Shown here: positions 1 through 5,853 of the stretch, piece after piece
Layout of the letters: each line of letters begins with the position of its first letter
Numbering within the stretch: position 1 is the first letter of the stretch
Assembly: GCA_938003765.1 (NCBI GenBank)
Contig: CALKYE010000291.1
Coordinates: 1 to 7,338 of the forward strand
Direction: 5' to 3'
DNA length: 7,338 bases
Source: an uncultured Planctomycetia bacterium
Lineage (GTDB): Bacteria; Planctomycetota; UBA1135; GCA-002686595
Made by a program: the position numbers and the translations under genes
The notes under the pieces: generated by a model
Told to the model about the DNA's origin: nothing
The model's input: only the letters and a program-made list of their open reading frames with translations
The model's database searches: none

Positions 1-854
1 GCGTGACGACCGTGCTCTACATCCCCGGTTCGGGCACGAACATCGGCGGCCAGGGGATGCTGATCAAGACCGGCCTCGACACCTTCGAGGAGCTCACGCT
101 GCGCGAGCGCGGCTCGCTCAAGATCGCGCAGGGCGACAACCCGACGCGCTGGGGCTACGGGATGGGGCGGTCGATGATGAACTACCACATCCGCTCGACC
201 GTGCGGCGCGGCCTCGCCTACGCCGAGCAGCGCGAGCGCGACCCGAACGCGCGCCCGTTCGATCCGCAGTTCGACGTGTTCCGCTCGCTCGCCGCGCACG
301 AGACTCAGATCTCGACGCACACGCAGATGTACCAGCTCGTGCTCAACACGATCACGATGCTCAAGGGCGAGTTCGGACTCGACGTGTACATCGACCACGG
401 CGAGTGGCGCGGCTTCCTCGCCGCCGAGCTGGCGCAGCGCGTCGGCGTGGCCGCGATCGTCGGCCCGCGCGAAGTGGACTGGCCGGGCGGTCGCAACGGC
501 GATCCCGACGGCCGCGTGCTCTCGTGCGCTGGCGAATACCAGCGCCGCGGGCTCGAGCGCATCGGCTTCAACACCGACGCGCCAGTGGTTCCGGCCGAGG
601 AACTGCCGGTCCAGGCTGCCGCGTCTGCTCGCCACGGCTTCGACACCAGCGCGATGCAAGCCGTGCGGGGCCTGACGATCATCCCAGCGCTCGTCGCCGG
701 CGTGGACGATCGCGTGGGCAGCCTCGAGCCGGGCAAGCACGCTGACCTCGTCGTGTTGAGTGGAGACCCGGTCGATCCGCGCAGCGCCATCGAACGCGTC
801 TTCATCCAAGGGCGCGCGGTCTACACGCGCGAGAATGGGGGACGGCCGTGGTGA
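1..854 (+). CDS. Amidohydrolase-superfamily metal-dependent hydrolase, 5' end outside the window
   Basis: This is the C-terminal 283 residues or so of an amidohydrolase of the imidazolonepropionase-like/prolidase-like kind; the substrate cannot be told. A GTG at base 3 could be read as a start, but bases 1-2 (GC) complete a Gly codon giving GVTT. That matches GVTT at residues 166-169 of the next gene, so about 165 residues including the HxH metal motif lie upstream. Visible landmarks, counted from base 3, are IPGSGTN (7-13), candidate metal ligands H106 (STHTQ) and H132 (DHGEW), NTDAPV with the presumed catalytic Asp at 192, and the closing composite-domain segment VGSLEPGKHADLVVLSGDP (238-256). 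It is clearly paralogous to the next gene over its whole visible length. Its TGA stop (852-854) overlaps the start of that gene, implying co-transcription and translational coupling. The family is sure; the exact function is unknown. Confidence 0.88.
   Translation, partial: VTTVLYIPGSGTNIGGQGMLIKTGLDTFEELTLRERGSLKIAQGDNPTRWGYGMGRSMMNYHIRSTVRRGLAYAEQRERDPNARPFDPQFDVFRSLAAHETQISTHTQMYQLVLNTITMLKGEFGLDVYIDHGEWRGFLAAELAQRVGVAAIVGPREVDWPGGRNGDPDGRVLSCAGEYQRRGLERIGFNTDAPVVPAEELPVQAAASARHGFDTSAMQAVRGLTIIPALVAGVDDRVGSLEPGKHADLVVLSGDPVDPRSAIERVFIQGRAVYTRENGGRPW
837..842 (+). promoter_or_regulatory. Ribosome binding site of the second amidohydrolase gene
   Basis: The purine run GGGGGA sits inside the end of the first gene. 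It is 5 bases before GTG 848 and 8 bases before GTG 851. Both starts are in the same frame, so the site supports a start here but does not choose between them; GTG 851 gives the common 4-base GTGA overlap with the upstream stop. Confidence 0.5.
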
Positions 855-2161
855 GCGCCTCTTCGCGCGAACTGCGCGGCGGCGCCGTCGCCCGCACCTC
901 GTTGCTCGCAGTCGCGCTCGCGACGCTCACGGCGGCGGCCTGCACGGCGAGCGGGCCGCGCTCGCAGCGCTCCGCTCACGCGGCGTCGCCGCAGTCGCGC
1001 GGCGAGATTCGCGCGCTCGAGGAAGGCGAGCAGGGCTTCGCGATCGTCGTCGGCAAGGTGCTGACCGCCGACGAACACGATCAAGTGTTCGAGCCGGGTC
1101 TGGTGGTCGTGCGCGATCGCAGCATCGACTACGTCGGCCCGCTGGTCGAAGTGCCGTCCGGCTACGAGCGCCTCGACGCGCCCGAGCTGTTCGCCGCGCC
1201 CGGCATGATCGACCTGCACTCGCACGTGCAGTCCGGCGGCTGGGGAGATCTCAACGACATGGTGATCTCGCTCAACCCCGAGTTCCGCAGCTCGCCGACG
1301 CTCGTTCCGGGCAACGAGAGCGTGCGTCGCGCCTGCGCCGGCGGTGTCACCACGCTGTTCGGCATCCCGGGCAGCGGCACGAACAACGGCGGCTTCGGCG
1401 TGCTCTACAAGACGCGCTGCGAGAGCACGTACGACGGCTGCGTGCTCGCCGATCCGGGCGGCATGAAGGTCGCGCAGGCCTACAACCCCGAGCGCGGCGC
1501 CGACCTCGGCGCGACGCGCGCGGGCATGGCTTGGAATCTCGCGCGGGCCAACGAGATCGCTCTCGCCGCGAACCGCGATGGCCGCGACGACTTCGCGCTG
1601 CGCAACCTGCAGAAGGTGCACAGCAAGGAACTGCCGCTCTTGATCCACACCGCCGGGCCGGCGTGCCACACGACGATCGACATGTGGGGCGAGCGCTACC
1701 CGGTGCGCGCCGTGCTGAGCCACGGCTGCTTCAACGGCTGGCGCTTCTCGCCCTACGCGGCGCAAGTCGGCATGCCCATGAACCTCGGACCGCGCACCTT
1801 CGACTGGTTCTCGTCGCGCGAGGGGCAGGTGATCGGCACGCCGCAGCGCTACGAACAGGCCGGCGCCGCGTTGATCTCGGTCAACACCGACGCGCCGGTC
1901 ATGCCGCAGGAAGAGCTGGCGCTCCAGGGGGCGATGGGCGCGCGCCTGGGCGCGAGCTCGTACCTCATGCTCAAGGCCTGCACCTACAACCCGGCCAAGT
2001 CCTTCGGCATCGAGGACAAGGTCGGCAGCCTGTCTCCCGGCCGCCACGCCGACATCGTGCTGTGGCGCGGCGATCCGCTCGACCCGCGCGCGCGCGTGGA
2101 GCGCGTGTGGATCGAAGGCCGCCTCGAATACGACCGCGCGCGCGACGGACAGCGCTTCTAG
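848..2161 (+). CDS. Exported amidohydrolase-superfamily metal-dependent hydrolase
   Basis: A 437-residue (or 436 if GTG 851 is used) amidohydrolase, probably exported. The N-terminus has an Arg-containing stretch, a hydrophobic core (about 18-31) and a Cys at 32 after TAAA. This suggests a signal peptide or lipoprotein leader, although the lipobox is poor (Ala, not Leu, at -3). The first beta domain ends in APGMIDLHSHV with the metal-binding HxH at H124/H126. Next come GVTTLFGIPGSGTN (166-179), further candidate ligands H267 (LLIHTAG) and H292 (LSHGCF), and NTDAPV with the presumed catalytic Asp 348. The protein closes with VGSLSPGRHADIVLWRGDP (392-410). All expected ligands are present, so it is likely an active metal-dependent hydrolase; substrate unknown. 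It shares the IPGSGTN.GG, NTDAPV.P.EEL..Q and GDP.DPR blocks with the preceding gene, which points to an old duplication. It sits second in the four-gene amidohydrolase run. Confidence 0.9.
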   Translation: MVSASSRELRGGAVARTSLLAVALATLTAAACTASGPRSQRSAHAASPQSRGEIRALEEGEQGFAIVVGKVLTADEHDQVFEPGLVVVRDRSIDYVGPLVEVPSGYERLDAPELFAAPGMIDLHSHVQSGGWGDLNDMVISLNPEFRSSPTLVPGNESVRRACAGGVTTLFGIPGSGTNNGGFGVLYKTRCESTYDGCVLADPGGMKVAQAYNPERGADLGATRAGMAWNLARANEIALAANRDGRDDFALRNLQKVHSKELPLLIHTAGPACHTTIDMWGERYPVRAVLSHGCFNGWRFSPYAAQVGMPMNLGPRTFDWFSSREGQVIGTPQRYEQAGAALISVNTDAPVMPQEELALQGAMGARLGASSYLMLKACTYNPAKSFGIEDKVGSLSPGRHADIVLWRGDPLDPRARVERVWIEGRLEYDRARDGQRF

Positions 2162-2193
2162 CCCGACTCGACTCCGTTCGACTCGAACCCAAC

Positions 2194-3483
2194 ATGCTCC
2201 TCCGAACCTTCTTCTCGTCTCTGTTGCCGGCGGCGCTGGCCGCCAGCGCGCTGGCCGCGCCGGCCGATCTCCTCGCGATTCGCGTCGGACGCGCCGAGAC
2301 CGTCTCGCACGGCGCCATCGAGCACGCGGTGATCCTCATCGAGGACGGGCGCATCGTCACGATCGGCGCCGACCTCCCCGTGGAGCGCGGCATCCCGGTG
2401 ATCGAGCGCCCCGAGTGGACGGTGATGCCCGGTCTCGTGCTGCCCTACTCGCGCCTGGGGCTCGACGGCAGCGCCGGCTCGGAGTTCGCGCCCGACGTCA
2501 GTCCCGCGCCGGAAGTGCTGCCGCGCTTGAGCGACTACCGCGACGCGCTCGAGCTGGGCATCACCACGATCGGCCTGTACCCGCCGGGCAACGGCGTCCC
2601 CGGTCAAGCGATCGCGATTCGCCCCAAGGGCGACACGCTCGAGGAGATGCTGATCAAGGAGGGCGCGTACCTGAAGGTCTACTTCCGCGCCGACGCGCGC
2701 TCGAAGAAGATGATCAAGGACGCCTGGGCCAAGGTCGACGACTACGACGACAAGGTCAAGAAGGCCAAGGAGAAGTGGACCAAGGACCAGGAGAAGTCCA
2801 AGTCCTCCAAGAAGCCGGCCGAGGGCGAGAAGAAGGACGAGGAGAAGTCCGACAAGCCGGCGGAGAAGGCCAGCGACTCGGGCAAGGGCGCCGCGAAGAG
2901 CTTCGTTCCGCCGCCGCCCGACGACAAGGTTCGCCCGTTCCTGCGCGTGCGCGACGGCAAGCTGCTGCCGCTGGTCTCGATCTCGCAGTCGGCGGACTGG
3001 GCGCACTGGCTCGACGCCATCGGCGAGCGCAAGTTCGACTTCGCGCTGCGCGTGGTCATGCAGCGCGAGCTCGACCTGTACTACGTGCTCGAGGAAGTCG
3101 CCAAGCGCAAGTGCACGCTCGTGATGGAGCCCGAGATCACCTACCAGGTCGCGACCATGCGCCAGCGCAACTTGCCGGCGGAGTTCGCCAGCGCGGGCAA
3201 TCGCATCGTGCTCATCCCGCGCGGTGAGGAACTCGACGCGCACGCGAGTTGGCGTGTCGACGTGGGAGACCTCGTGAAGAACGGCCTGGAGCGGAAGTCG
3301 GCGCTCGACGCGCTGACGCTCGCCGGCGCAGCGGTGATGGGGCTCGAGAAGGACTACGGCAGTCTCGAGAAGGGCAAGGTGGCGAACCTGCTGTTCCTCG
3401 ACGGAGATCCGTTCGAGCCCGCGACCAAGGTCATGGCCGTCATGCTCGACGGCGAGTTCGTCCACGGCGAGGTGCGCCAGTGA
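2194..3483 (+). CDS. Exported amidohydrolase-like protein lacking metal ligands, with a Lys/Glu-rich insertion
   Basis: A 429-residue protein with an amidohydrolase-superfamily layout. Residues 1-21 or so are a clear signal peptide with an ALA-type cleavage site. VMPGLVLPYSRLG (77-89) is the place where the family has PGxIDxHxH, but the two His are Tyr85 and Arg87. LGITTIGLYPPGNGV (121-135) matches the GVTT...PGSG block. VSISQSADW (261-269) matches the family's HxHRADD segment with both His replaced by Ser, and MEPEITY (311-317) has Glu where HG is usual. The C-terminus keeps YGSLEKGKVANLLFLDGDP (388-406). A very charged segment rich in Lys and Glu (about 166-235) interrupts the barrel region and is probably helical then disordered. 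Catalysis looks lost, so a binding or structural role outside the cytoplasm is inferred. ATG 2194 is chosen for the signal peptide; no Shine-Dalgarno is visible in the 32-base gap. Confidence 0.85.
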   Translation: MLLRTFFSSLLPAALAASALAAPADLLAIRVGRAETVSHGAIEHAVILIEDGRIVTIGADLPVERGIPVIERPEWTVMPGLVLPYSRLGLDGSAGSEFAPDVSPAPEVLPRLSDYRDALELGITTIGLYPPGNGVPGQAIAIRPKGDTLEEMLIKEGAYLKVYFRADARSKKMIKDAWAKVDDYDDKVKKAKEKWTKDQEKSKSSKKPAEGEKKDEEKSDKPAEKASDSGKGAAKSFVPPPPDDKVRPFLRVRDGKLLPLVSISQSADWAHWLDAIGERKFDFALRVVMQRELDLYYVLEEVAKRKCTLVMEPEITYQVATMRQRNLPAEFASAGNRIVLIPRGEELDAHASWRVDVGDLVKNGLERKSALDALTLAGAAVMGLEKDYGSLEKGKVANLLFLDGDPFEPATKVMAVMLDGEFVHGEVRQ

Positions 3484-3506
3484 GGCTCTCGATGAAAGCA
3501 AGCTTC

Positions 3507-3512
3507 GAAGGA
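3507..3512 (+). promoter_or_regulatory. Ribosome binding site deciding the start of the fourth amidohydrolase-like gene
   Basis: GAAGGA lies 6 bases before ATG 3519. It supports that start over the in-frame ATG 3492 (which has GAGG at 3482-3485, also 6 bases away) and over GTG 3480, which overlaps the upstream stop. Starting at 3519 also gives a compact signal peptide beginning Met-Arg. Confidence 0.5.
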
Positions 3513-3518
3513 TCGGTG

Positions 3519-4976
3519 ATGCGCTCCGCGGCCTGGTTGTTCGCACTGGCGCCGCTGCTCTCGGGCGGCGTGTTCGCGCAGGAAGGCGGCGAGTCTCAGG
3601 GCGGCGGCGAAGGTGAAGCGTCCAGCTCGGGCGACGAAGCCAAGGACGAGGGCGACTGGTTCGCCGTCGTCGGCGGCGACGTGCACACCGGCACGGGCGC
3701 GGTGCTGCGCGGAGCGACGGTGCTCGCGCGCGGCGGCGTGATCCGCGAGATCGGCCACGAGGTCGACATCCCCGCGGACGCCAAGCTGCTCGACGCCACC
3801 GGTCTGCGGGTCTACCCGGGACTGGTCGCGCTCAACGTGCGCGGCGTCGCGAATCGCTTCGGCTCGGGCGACTACGCCGACAGCTTCGATCCCTACAGCC
3901 AGAACCTGGTGCTCGCGCTGGCCGCCGGAATCACGACCGTTTCCGAGGGCAGCGTCGCGCTCAAGCTCAAGCGCCGCGAGGTCAAGGGCGTCGTGATGCG
4001 CGAGCGTTTCCTCTCGACGCTGAACTACAGCACCAGCGCGCCGCGCTCTAAGGGCGAGCTCGAGCAGAAGTTCGACGCTGCTGCGGCCTACCTGCGTCGC
4101 TATCGCGAGTGGGAGGAACAGAAGAAGTCCAACAAGGACCTCAAGGAACCGCCCGCGCGCGGGGTCGATCCCTCGATCCGCGCGATCCTCGAGAACCGCA
4201 CGCTCGCGCGCTTCAACTCGACGTCGCGCACCGACTTGCTGGGCATCGCGCGCCTGGCGCAGAAGCACAAGTTCCGGCCCGTGGTCGAGGGCGCGGTCGA
4301 GGCCTGGACCGTGGCCGATGAACTCGGCCGCGCCGGCGCCTACGCCGTGGTCGTGCCGCGCACGCGCCGCGACAAGAGCGAAGAGCTCGTGCGCGCCGGC
4401 GGTTCGAGCATCGAGAACGCTGCGATCCTGCATCGCAGCGGCGTGCAGGTGGCGATCCAGGCCAGCTCGACCTTCGTCGACCTGGGCGGCATCGCCGGTC
4501 GCGACATCCTGCACCTGCCGATCGAGGCGGGCTTCGCGGTGCGCGGCGGCTTGCCCGAGCAGGCGGCGCTCGATGGCATCACCATCGTCCCCGCGCGCAT
4601 CCTCGGCGTCGACCACCGCGTGGGAAGCCTCGAAGTCGGCAAGGACTGCGACCTGATCCTGCTCGACGGCGACCTGCTGCACTACCAGTCGCTCGTTCAG
4701 TACACCGTCGTCGACGGCAAGCTCGTCTACGAGAAGGACAAGGAGCTGTACTACGCGCACATCCGCCCGCGTCCCGTGGCTCAGGCCGCAGACGCGCCCC
4801 AAGCGCGGCGCGACAAGGGCGAAGACGCGGCGAGCGCGTCGGACTCCGATGGCGACGGCGAAGGCAAGCCCGAAGACAAGCCTGAGGAGAAGCCGGAAGA
4901 GAAGCCCGAGGAAAAGCCCGAGGAGAAGCCGGGCGACGGCGCCTCCGATGGCGACTCGGATGGCCGCGCGGACTGA
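3519..4976 (+). CDS. Exported amidohydrolase-like protein lacking metal ligands, with a KPEE-repeat tail
   Basis: A 485-residue protein (494 from ATG 3492). A signal peptide (1-20, cleavage after VFA) is followed by a Gly/Glu/Ser-rich acidic linker (21-45). The amidohydrolase-type beta domain starts near WFAVVGGDVHTGTG (47-60). At VYPGLVALNVRG (98-109) the expected HxH is Asn106/Arg108. AGITT (136-140) is kept. A helical charged stretch (about 178-212) corresponds in place to the insertion of the previous gene. VVEGAVEAWTVADEL (255-269) resembles the family's HGTEAYKVADEL block with Glu257 in place of His. QASST (314-318) replaces the Asp-containing SD motif. VGSLEVGKDCDLILLDGD (368-385) closes the fold. 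The tail (about 420-485) is low complexity with five KPE(E/D) units. It is likely non-catalytic and exported, and co-transcribed with the preceding gene. By pattern it is a partner or relative of that gene rather than a broken piece of it, since each has a full layout. Confidence 0.83.
   Translation: MRSAAWLFALAPLLSGGVFAQEGGESQGGGEGEASSSGDEAKDEGDWFAVVGGDVHTGTGAVLRGATVLARGGVIREIGHEVDIPADAKLLDATGLRVYPGLVALNVRGVANRFGSGDYADSFDPYSQNLVLALAAGITTVSEGSVALKLKRREVKGVVMRERFLSTLNYSTSAPRSKGELEQKFDAAAAYLRRYREWEEQKKSNKDLKEPPARGVDPSIRAILENRTLARFNSTSRTDLLGIARLAQKHKFRPVVEGAVEAWTVADELGRAGAYAVVVPRTRRDKSEELVRAGGSSIENAAILHRSGVQVAIQASSTFVDLGGIAGRDILHLPIEAGFAVRGGLPEQAALDGITIVPARILGVDHRVGSLEVGKDCDLILLDGDLLHYQSLVQYTVVDGKLVYEKDKELYYAHIRPRPVAQAADAPQARRDKGEDAASASDSDGDGEGKPEDKPEEKPEEKPEEKPEEKPGDGASDGDSDGRAD
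4866..4934 (+). repeat. Five 12-base units coding KPE(D/E) plus a partial unit
   Basis: In-frame tandem repeat in the tail of the fourth gene: one KPED and four KPEE units at 4866-4925, then KPG. The units use different synonymous codons (CCC, CCT, CCG; GAA, GAG). The repetition therefore is kept at protein level rather than being a fresh DNA slippage product. The encoded segment is charged and Pro-containing, so probably an extended, rod-like or disordered arm. Confidence 0.85.
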
Positions 4977-4978
4977 TT

Positions 4979-5022
4979 GCGAGCCTCGGCGACTCGTTCG
5001 CCGACGCCGAGGCCTCTCTCGC
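4979..5022 (+). terminator. Strong hairpin filling the gap between the fourth gene and the CPBP protease
   Basis: A perfect 9-base-pair stem, GCCTCGGCG (4983-4991) with CGCCGAGGC (5005-5013), has a 13-base loop. It can be lengthened by GCGA (4979-4982) pairing with TCGC (5019-5022) across a 5-base bulge. No T-run follows (CTCTCTC instead), so it is not a classical intrinsic terminator. It lies between the TGA at 4974 and ATG 5025, and its 3' arm contains the only purine-rich GAGG near that start. It could end or weaken transcription of the amidohydrolase operon, stabilise its 3' end, or limit translation of the next gene. Confidence 0.4.
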
Positions 5023-5024
5023 TG

Positions 5025-5789
5025 ATGCCGCTCGAGTCGTTCGACCACGCTTTCGCCGCGCTCTGCTTCGTCGCCCTGCCAGCGCACGGGTACTTGAAGC
5101 GCAATCAGCTCGCGCGCGAGGTCGCCGCAGGTCACCCGGACGCGCGTCTGCGCGAGTACCGCAAGGTCCTGGGCCTGCTCGTGTGCGGCTCGTTGCTGCT
5201 GATCGGGTGGTGGGGCTACGCCGATCGACCCGTCGCGCTGCTGCGCATCGCGCTCCCCGTCACGTCCGCCTCGGTCGCGCTCGTGCTCGCGTCGCTCGGC
5301 GCCGCGGGGTTCCTCGTGCGACGGCTCGTGCTCGCTCGGCGCGACCCCGCGCGGATGAAGGACGTGCTCGAATTGCTGAGCAGTGCGGCAGGCGCCGAGC
5401 CGCTCATCCCGCGCAGCGAGCGTGAACGCGCTCTCTTCCGCTGGGTCAGCCTGGCCGCCGGCGTCGGCGAGGAACTGATCTTCCGCGGCTTCGGCCTGTG
5501 GTACGTGGCGCAGTTCTCGTCGCCCTGGGTCGCGGTGATCGTCACCACGCTGGCGTTCGCGGCCGGGCACGCCTACCAGGGTCTCGGCGGCGTCCTGCGC
5601 ACCGGGGTCTTCGCGCTGGGGTTCGGCGCGGCGGCCGTGTCGTCCGGCACGATCCTGCCGTTGATGGTGCTCCACACCGTGGTGGATCTGGTGAACGGCG
5701 AGTTGCTCTCGCACGCGCTCGAGTGGCGCGATCGCGCGGCGCTCCCCACGACGGGACACGCGGGCGAGCCCAATGGCTCGGCGGGCTGA
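5025..5789 (+). CDS. CPBP-family intramembrane glutamic/metallo-protease (CAAX-protease-like, Abi family)
   Basis: A 254-residue integral membrane protein. The three CPBP motifs are all present: EELIFRG (E149, E150, R154; the EExxxR motif), FAAGH (F178 to H182; FxxxH), and HTVVD (H217 to D221; HxxxN/D). They lie on C-terminal hydrophobic helices (about 140-160, 165-182, 187-205, 206-222). More membrane segments are visible near residues 8-22, 47-65 and 70-99. Family members cleave peptide bonds within the membrane; known roles include CAAX-type processing in eukaryotes, and bacteriocin processing or immunity in bacteria. Nothing here identifies a substrate. The motif-complete sequence suggests an active enzyme. 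ATG 5025 is the first Met after the upstream hairpin; no well-spaced Shine-Dalgarno is seen (GAGG 12 bases away, inside the hairpin arm). The hydrophilic C-terminus (about 234-254) is Gly/Pro-rich. It follows the amidohydrolase run by 48 bases, so co-transcription is possible but uncertain. Confidence 0.9.
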   Translation: MPLESFDHAFAALCFVALPAHGYLKRNQLAREVAAGHPDARLREYRKVLGLLVCGSLLLIGWWGYADRPVALLRIALPVTSASVALVLASLGAAGFLVRRLVLARRDPARMKDVLELLSSAAGAEPLIPRSERERALFRWVSLAAGVGEELIFRGFGLWYVAQFSSPWVAVIVTTLAFAAGHAYQGLGGVLRTGVFALGFGAAAVSSGTILPLMVLHTVVDLVNGELLSHALEWRDRAALPTTGHAGEPNGSAG

Positions 5790-5801
5790 CCCAGGCCGTG
5801 A

Positions 5802-5811
5802 GTGGCGCCAC
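5802..5811. other. Small palindrome in the 64-base gap between the CPBP and TrpD-like genes
   Basis: GTGGCGCCAC is a perfect 10-base palindrome just after the CPBP gene. With no loop it is more plausible as a protein-binding half-site pair than as a terminator. The rest of the gap (5790-5853) includes TAAGCT at 5833-5838, a loose match to a -10 box 15 bases before ATG 5854. I see no convincing -35 box. Confidence 0.25.
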
Positions 5812-5853
5812 GACATTCCGCGTCGCGCCCCGTAAGCTGTCCGGCCTCCCCCG

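Noticed and set aside
3..5. GTG at base 3 as the true start of the first gene
   Set aside because: Alignment to the second gene places it at the interior GVTT motif, and the two bases before it complete the matching Gly codon; the gene continues upstream.
2085..2096. Alternating CG run, with a similar run at 6301-6312, as Z-DNA or a regulatory repeat
   Set aside because: Both lie inside coding sequence as Arg/Ala codons, and are expected by chance at this GC content.
760..2193. N-terminal extension of the third amidohydrolase-like gene back to base 760
   Set aside because: This part overlaps the end of the first gene and the whole second gene in another frame and is Arg-rich low complexity. 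A clean signal peptide begins at ATG 2194.
2194..4976. The third and fourth genes as two halves of one frameshifted gene
   Set aside because: Each has its own signal peptide, N-terminal beta domain, GITT block and C-terminal closing segment, so they are two complete related proteins.
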